A stretch of DNA of 64,000 nt from Amia ocellicauda. Taxonomy: Eukaryota; Chordata; Actinopteri; Amiiformes; Amiidae. The notes below the pieces were generated by a model, which did no database searches, was not told the DNA's origin, and saw only the letters and a list, made by a program, of their open reading frames with translations. Below are positions 22,903-35,400 of this stretch, in pieces. Every line of letters begins with the position of its first letter. Positions within the stretch are counted from its first letter, which is position 1. The stretch is from assembly GCF_036373705.1 (NCBI RefSeq), contig NC_089850.1:64089602-64153601 (forward strand). Direction: 5' to 3'. Made by a program: the position numbers and the translations under genes.

Positions 22903-24736
22903 ATGTACCGACTTTCTCAGCCATGGCTGTACAATGTAGCCGGATACACTGTCCTCTTCGCCACTGCTGATGTCATACAGCAAAGCATGCTGGGAAAGCA
23001 GAGCGAGGGCAAGCTGAACACAGAGGGGGCCAGGGCGGGTGAGCACCGTAGAGCTGCAGATGCCTCGGCCAGAGGGGCGATAGACTGGATCCAGATGGGC
23101 AGGGTGGCTCTGATTGGCTTTGTCTTCCACGCCAACTTCAACTACCATTGGCTGAGGGCACTGGAGAGGGCGTGGCCAGGGAGTGGGGCCAAGAGAGTGG
23201 TGGTTAAAGTGATTGCTGACCAGTTAGTGGGGGCGCCGGCCACCATTACAGCATTCTATACTGGTAACGTTGGGACAGGACTGTCAGACTGTAGTCTGTG
23301 TTAATGTGCTGTAGTGGCTAGTCAGTCAGTCAGTCAGTCAGTCAGTGTTATTGTACTGTAGTGTCCAGTCAGTCAGTCAGTGTTAATGTACTGTAGTGTC
23401 CAGTCAGTCAGTCAGTGTTAATGTACTGTAGTGTCCAGTCAGTCAGTCAGTCAGTGTTAATGTGCTGTAGTGTCCAGTCAGTCAGTGTTAATGTACTGTA
23501 GTGTCCAGTCAGTCAGTCAATGTTAATGTGCTGTAGTGTCCAGTCAGTCAGTGTTAATGTGCTGTAGTGTCCAGTCAGTCAGTCAGTGTTAATGTGCTGT
23601 AGTGTCCAGTCAGTCAGCATATTAATCAACCCTATCTCTCTCTCTTTCTCTCAGGCCTCAGTGTGTTGGAGGGCCGGGAGCCATTTGGAGACTTGAGGGA
23701 CAAATTCTGGACCTCATACATGGTACTGAGATACATCATTGCCTTCAGTTCTGTGCGGCTGGGCTGGGCTGGGAGTGTTGAAGGGTGTCCCACTGAGCTC
23801 TTTTCTTTCATTCCTGTACCCCTTTCCCTTGATTACTCCCTTCTCACTTCCTCTGTCCCTCCCTCCTCCCTCCTCCCTCATTCCCTCCTCCCTCACTCCT
23901 CTCTCACTACTTCACTCACTCTAGTGCACATCCCTTGACTTCAGTGAAACTGCATACTCTCCAAAGGGAGGAGGGAGCAGACTGGAACCTATAACTACTG
24001 CTAATAAATTGATCGGTTGCTCTCCTCTCCCTCTCTCTCTCCCTGCAGACTGGGCTGTTGTACTGGAGCACAGTGCAGGTAAAGTATAACACACCTGTAC
24101 TGTGTCTGAACTCTCCTTTACTGTGTGTGTCTGTACTGTGTGTGTCTGTACTGTACTGTGTGTGTCTGTACTGTGTGTGTGTGTGTGTACTGTACTGTGT
24201 GTGTCTGTACTGTGTGTGTCTGTACTGTGTGTGTGTGTGTACTGTACTGTGTGTGTCTGTACTGTGTGTGTCTGTACTGTACTGTGTGTGTCTGTACTGT
24301 GTGTGTGTGTGTACTGTACTGTGTGTGTCTGTACTGTGTGTGTGTGTGTACTGTACTGTGTGTGTCTGTACTGTGTGTGTCTGTACTGTACTGTGTGTGT
24401 CTGTACTGTGTGTCTGTGTGTACTGTACTGTGTGTGTCTGTACTGTACTGTGTGTGTCTGTACTGTGTGTGTGTCTGTACTGTACTGTGTGTGTCTGTAC
24501 TGTGTGTGTGTGTACTGTACTGTGTGTGTCTGTACTGTACTTTGTGTCTGTGGTGTTGGGCATTGTTGCAGCGCGTCTGTGTTCACTGTGTCTCTATCTC
24601 TCTCTCTCAGGTGGTGAACTTCTCGCTCATCCCTCCCTCCGTCCGCACGGTGTTCGTGGGGGGGGCTTCCCTGCTCTGGACAGTGTTCCTCTGTAACCTA
24701 CGGCAACAACAAGCGGGCGGGGCGAACAGGCACTGA
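22903..24736 (+). CDS. mpv17l: Mpv17-like protein (Mpv17/PMP22 family)
   Basis: Four coding exons: 22903-23263, 23655-23722, 24049-24078 and 24611-24736, with matching phases and GT-AG junctions. They total 585 nt, giving 194 aa; human MPV17L is about 196. Mpv17 family members are four-pass proteins of the inner mitochondrial or peroxisomal membrane; MPV17L is linked to reactive-oxygen handling. Diagnostic residues: HANFNYHWLRALERAWPG, DQLVGAPATITAFYTGLS, LRDKFWTSYMTGLLYW and VVNFSLIPPSVR. The ATG lies one base after the acceptor, at the same point as in the family (MYRLSQPWLYNVAGYT). The 30-nt exon is unusually small but encodes the conserved TGLLYWSTVQ. The intron after it is one compound TG/CTGTACTG array. 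Confidence 0.92.
23285..23625 (+). repeat. GTCAGTCAGTGTTAATGT minisatellite in an mpv17l intron
   Basis: About nine units between the first and second coding exons, in the sense orientation. They end about 30 bases before the acceptor at 23654. The last unit grades into 'cagcatattaatcaaccc', a plausible branch-point region. Confidence 0.9.
24095..24545 (+). repeat. TGTGTCTGTACTG array after an mpv17l splice donor
   Basis: Starts within about 20 bases of the donor at 24079 and fills nearly all of the 532-bp intron. Units of 'tgtgtctgtactg' alternate with 'tgtactgtactg'. Repeat-derived open frames over 200 aa on both strands are artefacts. Confidence 0.92.
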
Positions 24737-24865
24737 GTGACAGCCTGTCAAAACGTTTCTCTCTCCACATCTCTACCTCTGTATTGTAGGTGGTGTATTG
24801 TTGTGTGTTGGTCTGCATTGTTGTATGTTTTTGTGTTGTGCTGTTGTCATATTTCTGCCTTTATA

Positions 24866-24871
24866 AATAAA
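24866..24871 (+). terminator. mpv17l: Polyadenylation signal of mpv17l
   Basis: AATAAA 130 bases after the stop codon, followed by a GT/T-rich region. It is the first canonical signal downstream. Confidence 0.7.
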
Positions 24872-25029
24872 CACAAGTAGAAGACGATCTTGTTCCTATC
24901 CTTCCTCTGTCCTCTCCTCTGGGCAGTAACTCAGTCTCAGAGCAGAGTGATGTAGTAAACTACTTTATTAGTGTCTAAGTCAGTCACAGTTCAGATCAAC
25001 ATGTAATAATACAGGATATTAATCAACAG

Positions 25030-25690
25030 AACAGAGACAGGGAGAGGACAGAGGAGAGAGGGGAGAGTGGAGAGGGGAGATGGAGAGAGGAGAGAGGAAA
25101 GAGAGGAGAGAGAGGAGAGAGGGGAGAGATTAGAGAGAGGAGGAGTTTATTTGAATGCACTTCCCAAGCCAACCATGTGGGGGCAATGAATCCCCATTTA
25201 GAAAATTAGGTAAAATTAATGTACAACAATAATACTCATAGAGAGACTGAGAGACTTAGAGGGAGAGAGAGAGAGAGAGGGTGGGAGGGGAAGAGAGAGA
25301 GCGAGACATATTACTCTTCACCTCACAGTCCTCCTACACTTCCTCACTCTGTCCTCAACGTCCCTTCCTCTTTCCTCCTCTCTCTTCCCCCCTATCTCTC
25401 TACCTCTCTCACTTCCTCTCTTTCTCTCTGTCTTTCACTCGTCATCTCTCCCTATCTGACTTCTCCATGTCTGTCCCTCCCTCTCTGTCTCTCTATCTCT
25501 CTCTCTCCACCTATCCTTCTCTGTTTCCTTTTCTCCCTCCTCTCTCCCTGCTCTCTCCCTCCCTCTTCCTCTCTCCATCCCTCTCTCTCTCTCTCATTCT
25601 CCCTCCTCTCTCTCTCTCCCTCCCTCTCTCTCACTCCCTCTCCCTATCAACAAAACTGTTATACATTTTCCTCTCTCTGTGACCTGAGAT
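25030..25690. repeat. Purine- then pyrimidine-rich low-complexity DNA
   Basis: GA-rich to 25140 and again 25240-25310, then CT-rich 25320-25690. No gene signal between the mpv17l 3' end and 26 kb. Confidence 0.7.
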
Positions 25691-25764
25691 AGAGAATGGA
25701 ACTATGTCTCCCTTGAGCGCTTGCTGCAGCTCTGAGTGTAGCAGTGTGCAGAGAGCCAGACGAG

Positions 25765-25935
25765 TGCTGTGGGAGTTGTAGTTCGCTCTGCAGTTCTCTT
25801 GCCCTATTCACAGACACACCCACACTCACGCACTCCTGTAAACAATCTACAGCTCCCATGAACCCTAGCAGCAGTAATACTGTTTGTGTGGCTGACTGTG
25901 GCGCTCCCAGTGCACTCTGGGAGCTGTAGTCGTTC
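25765..25935. promoter_or_regulatory. Two ZNF143/Staf-like motifs flanking a short segment
   Basis: 'gggagttgtagtt' near 25771 and 'gggagctgtagtcg' near 25919 resemble the ACTACAACTCCC core bound by ZNF143/Staf. Similar motifs occur near 27591, 27851, 32121 and 33771, some next to element A. They may be part of a dispersed repeat rather than a promoter. Confidence 0.3.
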
Positions 25936-26022
25936 AACACTAGAGGAGTCTCTTACTAGCAGACAACATGAGGTGGAAGAAAAAAGCAGTACAGATGGTT
26001 GCACATGAGTGCGTTGTTTCAT

Positions 26023-27352
26023 TCACCAGATGCCCCACCGGTGAGCCCCTGTGACCTCCAAACTGTGATTAAAGTCACCAGGCGGCGCTCAGCGAACTGT
26101 ACTTTAACAGATCAGTGAGTCAACAACTCACCAGACAGAGAGCCGGAGACTCATCATAAACACTACGGACAACATGGCCACCAATTGAGAGCCTCGAGCC
26201 TGGACTGGGGAGCCCCGGCCCATTGATCAAGTGCACAGGGCGGCATGACGTGGGGGGGGCCCTGTCTCCAAGTTAACTAACCTTTGGTCGCGTCATGTAT
26301 GTCCCGCCTCCTAAAGGCAAATAACCATCAGACGCATCATATATGTTCTGCCCCGGATCAGTTCTGTCCTAACCTCACTTCACCGATTAGTCAGAAAAAG
26401 CCAGGAGATAGTAATACTGGAGTTTGGAAACACTGTGAAAGCAGCGATCGGCTGAAGATATTCATTGTGAAATATGAATTTAATATAGTGATCAAGTGCA
26501 GTGTGAATACTGTGAATGCCATTCAATGCGTTCATCATCACCAAACGGACCCCAAACTGCACCATTCAGCGGCTGGCTGCTTGACTCTGTCCCATCAGTG
26601 ATGCACCGATGACAGATCGGGGCACTGTATGTGGCGCAGCTTTTCAAAATTACAGCTGATGGAACTCCCTGCCCTCGACCATGACCGAGCAACAGCTGAA
26701 TAGAATATCTGTTGATCACAAACTGGCTCAGCAGCTGGATTTAAGGGAGAGCAGCCAGGTGGTCGACTTCATTGGGGCGAGAATACATTGCTGCTTCCTG
26801 CTGTCCGGCGGATGCTTTGGGGGGAGTTAGTGTGCAAATTAGAATGATGTCTATGCAGATAGAGACAGAATCCAGAGTCAGAGACATGATTGTCCAGGGA
26901 TATGTCAGTGACTGGAGAGCTAGAGACATGAGGAGCACAAGCCCCCCAATCTCATCACGAGTTTAAAGCATCAATCACTCGAGCGTGTGACAGAGACCGG
27001 TGTTTAACAATTAAGTCATTAAGAGTCTTCAATATCATTTAAAATCAGGCAAAGTCCGTACAAAGCAGAAATTAAAAGATATAAAATGGCACGTTATAAA
27101 GTGAAGACCAGCGGAGTACCAAAGTCAAGGCTCGGTCTCAGTGCAGTCTCTTCATTGTGTGTGTAACCTTATTGTACAGTTGTGTAGATGCTGCTGATGC
27201 TGGGGATTGTGTAGCAGCTGCTCCCTTCCATGAGTGTCCCAGTCTTCATGCGTCTATAGCAGCTGGGTCAAATTCCCCGTAAACACAACACTGGGTTTCA
27301 TGTTTATGCAGTTGACACACACATTTATATTCGATCTCGAACAGACTGTAGT
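26023..27352 (+). repeat. Dispersed repeat 'element A', interrupted by element B
   Basis: Its two ends match 33144-33732 in reverse complement, sharing for example 'gatgccccaccggtgagccc' and 'tatattcgatctcgaac'. The match breaks between ~26212 and 26893. A further ~43 bases near 27110 are absent from the other copy. No coding frame; class unknown. Confidence 0.7.
26212..26893 (+). repeat. Element B, uninterrupted copy inside element A
   Basis: Absent from the second element A copy and present, inverted and split by an L2, at 5053-6895. It is therefore a mobile or duplicated unit of about 680 bp. Short open frames here show no known domain. Confidence 0.65.
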
Positions 27353-28387
27353 CGATCAGTCTCTGATCTTCCATCCTGTCCAGCAGATATAAAGTCATGG
27401 ATGAACAGAAATGTTCCTGCGTCTACAGCAGCCGGGGCTGCGGCTCAACACAGCTTCTCCCTTGAACCCTTGTTCACTCACCAAACTGGGATTTTAATTC
27501 CTTCATGGGATGACGTACTTCCGCGTCACCGAGGAGTTTGCATTGGTGAATAAAACAACGCGTTAATGGCTGTGGTGTCCTGGTGCATCATGGGAGTTTT
27601 AGTTCCCTCAGCCTCCAGACCATAACCTCCTCTACATTCGCTAGCTTATCTCTTGGCATTTCTTATACAGCACTTAAAATATAAAATTAGTTATTTAAAT
27701 TTTTTTGGGTGTGATTTTCTTTACATTTTATCAACACTATCTGATAATTTGTGAGTTTCTAAGGCCTTTCACATGTTACAATTTTCAGTTCATTGAACAG
27801 TATTCAATTTTAGTAGAACCTAAAACAAAATAAAAAACATAAACAAAGACCTACAAATCCCATGAGGCGTTGCTATTCAGGCCTATAGAAGGGAATTCTG
27901 GGATATGTACTCTCCCTGATTTGCTGTTGTATCACCAGCGCTCAATGTAACACTATCAGGTAAGGTCAAGCAACAAGAATGTATCAATCTTGAACCTTCT
28001 ACAAGGTTCTCATTGATCCAATCAGAGTTAATCACTTATAATTAACTAATTAGAGAGTAAACTCAATTTGTAAACACTGCAATAATTATAATTATTTTTG
28101 TTTTAATACTAGGATAATGCTGATCAGTGTCCAATCAGAATACAGCTTTCTAGTAGCCTCTCCCACCAGACGCTGCTGTGGTAGCCACGCCCCTTCTTCT
28201 TAATAATTACTTAATTAACTAATGATCAAAAGTGCCTCTTTATCTCCCCCTACAGGTAATTAGTAACTAATGATTAATCCAGTGGGGCAGGAGACTAAAG
28301 CCCAGTCCTGAGCTCCAGATTGGCTCAGAGGCAGCGTCAGTATCCTGGGGCTCCCTGATTGGCTGGATGGGAGGCAGTTGCAGCCTC
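27353..28387. other. Intergenic / 3' UTR side of the baiap2-type gene
   Basis: AT-rich DNA holding one short LINE-like piece near 27370-27420 (reads SWMNRN, a motif of L2-type RTs) and motifs like ACTACAAATCCC near 27851. The 3' UTR of the minus-strand gene must begin here. I see no convincing minus-strand AATAAA close to the stop. Confidence 0.4.
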
Positions 28388-31300
28388 TTATTGGATGAGA
28401 GGGGCGGAGCGGTCATTTGTCACAGTTTTCCTCAGACGCACATGAGCGAAGGGATTGGTCCTGAGAGAGAGGGAGAGGTAGAGGGAGGGAGGGAAGGGGA
28501 GAGAGAGGAGGATTTGAGATTAAATCTGTATAAAAACACTGAATAATGACCTACTGACTGATTGATACACTGAGATATACAGAGAGAGAGACAGATGGGG
28601 AGAAACAGAGAGAGACAGACGGAGCGAGAGACAGAGAAACAGGAAGACAGAGAAAGAGAAAGAGCGAGACAGACGGAAAAAGACTAAGTACAAAATATCA
28701 ACAATTAACAGAAATTCTGTCTCAGACAACATCAAGTGTCCCCAACCTGCCAGTTGCCCAGAGACCCCCGCTCCTCCTGGGGGAGACAGCAGCACTGAGA
28801 CCCTGCAGCCCAGGACAGTCACAGCCTGAAGGACAGGGGCCACTGGGACTCCGCACCCGGGGGCAGAGAGAAACTAACCCTCATCGCTCCTGTGACACTA
28901 TTCCACTATATAGATGTACCTCCTGTTCACATCACTATTGTCATTAAACTGTAATTATTGTTTACGTTTATCATCATTATTGCCTTGGGAAGACTATCAT
29001 GTTTTGCAAATAAAGCTTTTAGAATTTGAATTGGAGAGTGACAGAGTGAGAGTAAGGGAGGGAGAGAGAGACAGAGGGACAGAGGGACAGAGTGACAGAG
29101 AGAGAGAGAGACAGAGGGAGAGATAGAGAGGAGGGGGAGAGAGGGACAGAGGGAGAGAGACAGGGAGAGATAGATAGGGGGAGAGTGAGCTAGAGGGACA
29201 GAGCGACAGAGGGAGAGAGAGGGGGGGAGAGAAAGACAGACAGAGAGTGATAGAGGAAAAGAGGAATAGTGCTCTCACCTCATGGGAGAGGAGGGGGGCA
29301 ACACCAGCTCCGCAGACAGCTGGAGAGAGAGAGAGAGTGTTTTTATTATTATTTATAATTTATATCCTACATTTTGTCCTTTAATATATTTTATAAAACA
29401 TTGTGATTTCTTATTTTTCCACAAATATATGTGATGTTCAATTGTTTTGGCACAGAGAGAGACACAGTTAATACACTGTGCTGTACCTCTCCCTCAGTGT
29501 GAGCGAGTGTGAGACAGTGAGAGTGAATGAGAGTGTGAGTGTGTGTGAAAGAGTGTGAGAGGATGAGAGTGTAAGTTTGTGAGAGTGTCAGAAACAATGA
29601 GGCCACAGTCATCACAAAATTGCAAGAGTGGATTAATGAAGACTGAGCTACTGACGGGCTGATGACCCCTCTGTGCTGTAAATACACTGTACTGTCTGTC
29701 TCTACACTGTATACATACTGTACTGTCTGTCTCTCTACACTGTATATATACTGCACTGTCTGTCTCTCTACACTGTATATACACTGCACTGTCTGTCTCT
29801 CTACACTGTATACACACTGTACTGTCTGTCTCTACACTGTATACACACTGTACTGTCTGTCTATACACTGTATACACAATGCACTGCCAGTCTCTACACT
29901 GTATACACACTGTACTGTCTGTCTCTCTACACTGTATACACACTGTACTGTCTGTCTCTACACTGTATACATACTGTACTGCCTGTCTGTACATTGTATA
30001 CACACTGTACTGTCTGTCTCTACACTGTATACACACTGTACTGTCTGTCTCTCTACACTGTATACACACTGTACTGTCTGTCTCTACACTGTATACACTC
30101 TGCACTGCCTGTCTGTAAATTGTATACACACTGTACTGTCTGTCTCTGTACATTGTATACACACTGTACTGTCTGTCTCTCTACACTGTATACACACTGT
30201 ACTGCCTGTCTGTACACTGTATACACTCTGCACTGCCTGTCTGTACATTGTATACACACTGTACTGTCTGTCTCTCTACACTGTATACACATTGCACTGT
30301 CTGTCTCTACACTGTATACACACTGTACTGTCTATCTCTACACTGTATACACACTGCACTGCCTGTCTCTACACTGTATACACACTGTCTGTCTCTCTCT
30401 CTCTGTCTCTCCGTGTCTCTGTGTCTCAGTGCTGTCCTCGGCTGTCTGACCGTGGCAGTGTCGGGGTTGACCATGCTGTAGGGCCGCGGCCGGAAGGTGC
30501 TAACTCTGGGTGGGGGGGTGTGCCAGTCTTCCCCAACGTCAGCGCCGCAGTGTGCTGACCCGGAGAGCCCCAGCCGGTCCAGGTTAGTGACACTGGAGCT
30601 GCTCAGCTTAGAGAGAGGAGGAGGAGAGCTGGAGAGAGACAGAGAGAGAGAGAGAGGAGAGGGTTAACAGAGTACAGCACAGACACACACGCAAAGTACA
30701 GTACAGTTCAGACAGATACACACACACACACACACACAGGACAGACTCACACACAGTATTGTACAGAAACACACACACACAGTACAGACACACACAGTAC
30801 AGTACAGACACATACACACACAGGACAGACTCACACACAGTACAGACACACACACACACACACCTGTCAGCCTGCTCAGGGGAGCTCTGGTAGGGTTGAG
30901 TGTAGGAGAACGGGAACCACCCTTTTCTGAGAGAGAGAGAGAGCGAGTCGGTCAGTCAGTGTATCAGCTGGTCAGTGTGTTATCCAGTGTATCGGTCAGT
31001 GTTGGTCAGTACCGTCCAGTCCTCTCATTGTGTCCGTAGTGCCAACCCTCCCTGGGCTCAGAGATCAGTAGGGTCAGAGTGTCTCCAGGCAGGAATGACA
31101 GCAGACACGCACCCCCAATTGAGGCCATGCCCTCGGGCACCTCGCTGCTGCTGCCCTCCGCTGGGCAGTGAGGGAATAGAGCCTCGACTCTCACCGGAGG
31201 AGAGAGAGGGAGAACACGAGGAAGTGTGCAGCCTGAGAGAGGAGAGGGACACACAGATTGATCAGGCAGCTGACTTACACACTGACTGACTGACAGACAC

Positions 31301-31962
31301 ACTGACTCACTGACACACCGACTGAATGACTGATACACTGACTCACTGACTGACAGACACACTGACTCACTGACTGACTGGCACACTGACTGATTGACTG
31401 ACTGACTGACACACTGACTGATTGACTGACTGACTGACACTGACTGACTGACACACGGACTGATTGATTGACAGGTGTCTCTTACCTAGGAAGCCCAGTC
31501 TGGCCTCACTGGCTGGTCTCCGTGGCAATGGCAAGGTGGAGGTGGCGTACAGCTCTGCTGCTCTGGGCAGTGCATTGTGGGAAAGTGGGGCCATGTCTTG
31601 CAGGGGGGGCACGGGGGTGAGCGCCCGGGATAGAGGGGCACTGTGGGATTGAGGAGGACTGTGGGGCACAGAGTGGGAGAGCAGAGGTGCATTGTGGGAA
31701 TGTGGAGGACTGGGAGAGAGGGACAGAGGCTGGGGGGCTGGGCTGGCAGAGAGCAGAGGGGGGGGTGGCTGCTGGGCAGGGGGGCGGGAGGCTGGCCCCA
31801 GGGTATGCTGGGAGGGGGGCTCAGGGTGAGTAGAGGAGGAGGAGGAGTGGAAGGAGGATGTGGGGGGGCAGGAGGCAGAGGAGGAGGAGGAAGATGGCTG
31901 GACTCTGGTGCGGGACTGGGAGTCGCCATTTGGTAGGGGTGGGACTTCCTGGACAGACAGGC

Positions 31963-32029
<67 letters not shown>

Positions 32030-32366
32030 AAATTGTGCTTTTGTGACAGACTTTCTGCAGCTCTCACAGCTTCCCCTCCATTTCCCCCAGAGCCCTCACT
32101 GCTGTGCCCCACTGCATTATGGGAGCTGTAGTCCTGTCTGACCCATCCACACACACACATCTACATCTGTGTCTCACTCTCTTCTTCTCTCTCCACAGAC
32201 TGTGAAGATCAGTCTATTCTGTGCCTGAGGATTAATGTACTTAATATACTAATGTACTTCCCCTCCTCTAACCCTCACCTTCCTTTTCTCTCTCCTCTCT
32301 CCCACTCACTCTTTCTCTATCCCTCACCTTCCTTATCTCTCTATCTTTCTCTCTCTCCCTCACCTT

Positions 32367-32409
<43 letters not shown>

Positions 32410-35400
32410 TGCTCCAATGTGGCGCCCCCGCCGGCCCCACCCAGTTTTGCAGCTCGGAGGACCTCTGCTATCCCAGCAGCACCCGGTCCTGGTGCTGTGA
32501 GCCTCAGCAAGGCCAGGGCTCGTTCAGGGAGGCGCGTCGGGTGTGAGCAGGACTGTTGCCACGAGGACAGCTTCTGGGACAACAGCTCTCTGACCTGAGA
32601 GAGGGGAGAGGGAGAGCGAGGGAGAGAAGGAGGGACAGAAGGAGGGAGGGATGGAGAAAGAGAGTATATGCTTAAAATCTGTTTCCTTGTGTCGCGTCAA
32701 CTTTGTGAGATGAACTCCCAGAAGTACTTGCAGCACCCCCAAAAAGTAAAATAAAAAAGGAGTTTATAATAGCAAGAGCCACACATAATGACTAGCATGC
32801 AGGATAAGCGAGAGTATAGTAATATGTCTTCAGTTGTGTGTTAAATACATTGACAGATGTACACAGTCTCATGTAAGTTGGAGGGCCATTCCAATGAGTC
32901 AAAAAGCCCTCAGTCTCAGCTGAGCTCAGACGCAGTGTAAGGGTGCAGCGATTCAGAAATATAGCTGAGGGCTCATCCATGCCGTGCTTTTAAAGTGAGA
33001 AAAAGAATCTTAAATGTGACTCTAAAACGCACAGGTAGCCAATGCAAAGGGGCCAGCACAGGAGTGATACGACCATACGACCATATTTCCTGGTTCCTGT
33101 TAAGTCTGTTAAGAGATTTGGACGAATTGCAACCTAAGTCTGTTCGAGATCGAATATAAATGTTTGTGTCAGCTGCATAAACATGAAACCCAGTGTTGTG
33201 TTTACGGGGAATTTGACCCAGCTGCTATAGACACATGAAGACTGGGACACTCATGGAGGGGAGCAGCTGCTACACAATCCCCAGCATCACCAGCATTTAC
33301 ACAACTGAACAATAAGGTTACACACACAGCTGGTCTTCACTTTATAACGTGCCATTTTATATCTTTTAACTTCTGCTTTGTACGGACTTTGCCTGATTTT
33401 AAATGATATTGAGCACTCTTAATGACTTCACTGTTAAACACCGGTCTCTATCACACACTGCATGATGCAAACTCGTGATGTGATCCGGGGGCTTGTGCTC
33501 TCGCCTCTCCAGCTTTCCAGTCACTGATATATCCCCCGGCTCCCCAGTCCAGGCTGGAGGCTCCTAATTGGCAGCCACATTGTCTGCAGTGGTTATGATG
33601 AGTCTCCGGCTCTCTGTCTGGTGAGTTGTTGACTATCTGATATGTTAAACTACAGGGTGCTGAGCACCACCTGGTGACTTTAACCAGAGTTTGGTGATGA
33701 CAGGGGCTCACCGGTGGGGCATCCGGTGAATATAACCATGCTGAGTCTGAGTGCGGCCCCTGTGCACTGTGGGAGCTGTAGTCCCTCCCTCACCTTGCAG
33801 TGGTAGTTAATGAGCAACTTGGTCACAGCGCACTGTCGGTCCACCAGGAAGCAGTATCTTCTCCTCTCCTCCGTGAGCGCCGAACGATAACCCACCGCAA
33901 CCAGCGTGTCCAGCTCGCCCTGGCGACGGCTCATGAGCTCCACGTACTGAGAGAGAATGAGAGAGAGACATGCAGGGCATCAAGAGAAAAATTAAAAATT
34001 CTATAAAAATTTGGCTCATATTTTGACTGCATAATCCGGCCCACTGCTCTCTCTGGCAGTGAAGTGTGAGAGTCCTGCACAAGGACGGCAACACAAATAC
34101 ACACAAACACACAACTATTCATTGAACAGAACCTTCATTCGGTAATGTGTTCTGAACCTTCAAAGGTAAAAATGGACCCTTCGGGACAGCCTGACTGCAG
34201 TACACAATCAGAGTAAAGCAAGTAATGACCCAACACTAAAAGTTGGCACCCATGGGGATGCGCATAAACACAAACTGCAGGGCCAACGGGCCCTAAAAAC
34301 ACACACTAGAAGAATTCTAGAAGAAAAACACAGAAACATCCTCCATGGAGTCCAAACAGCACAGGTAGACCCTGATGCCCAGAGCGGACCAGCCCCTGTC
34401 AACTCCACTCCTCCAGGGGAGACCGTGCAGCCCAGGACAGTCACAGCCTGAGGGACAGGGGCCACTGGGGCCCCTTACACAGAGGCAGAGAGAAACTAAC
34501 CCTCATCCCTCTTGTGCCACTATTTCACTGTGTAGATGTACCTCCAGTTCACATCACTTTTGTCATTACACTGTAAGTATTGTTTATGTGTATTGTTTAT
34601 GACCCTTGTCATCACTGTATGGGCAGAGTGTTCCACAGGCATTATGGGGCTCTGAATGGGGGTTGAATGTGAGGGAGAGCTGCGGGAGGGAGGGAGGCAG
34701 GCAGGCAGGCAGGCGGGCGGGTGAGAGCTCAGCTGAGATTTCTCATTCCTCATTAATCTGATCCGATTTTCTCAAACAGAAAACAAAGACATTGTGTCTG
34801 AGAGAAAGAGAAAGACTATTCATATTGCTGTTGTTATATTAATATTTTAGTTTTAATATGATTGATATTATTTATTACTTTATCTATTATTTATTTTTAC
34901 AATGTGTTTAAATGTATTCGTTTACTTCATTACATTAATTAATTGACCTGTTTATAATTGAATACATACTGTACACCGATCAGCCATAACATTATGACCA
35001 CTGACAGGTTAAGTGAATAACACTGATAATCTCGTTATCATGGCACCTGTCAGCGGGTGGGATATATTAGGCAGCAAGTGAACATTATGTCCTCAAAGCT
35101 GATGTGTTAGAAGCAGGAAAAATGGGCAAGCGTAAGGATCTTAGCAACTTTGACAAGGGCCAAATTGTGATGGCTAGATGACTGGGTCAGAGCATCTCCA
35201 AAACTGCAGCTCTTGTGGGGTGTTCCCGGTCTGCAGTGCTCAGTACCTATCAAAAGTGTCCAAGGAAGGAAAAGCGGTGAACCGGCGACAGGGTCATGGG
35301 CGGCCAAGGCTCACTGATGCACGTGGGGAGCGAAGGCTGGCCCGTGTGGTCCGATCCAACAGACGAGCTACTGTAGCTCAAATTGCTGAAAAAGTGAACG

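Noticed and set aside
23921-24736. Long frames of 170-220 aa over the mpv17l intron
   Set aside because: Same repeat artefact. Only the last part, after the acceptor at 24610, is true mpv17l coding sequence.
29662-30558. 298-aa Cys/Thr/Leu-rich frame
   Set aside because: Minisatellite translation antisense to the baiap2-type gene.
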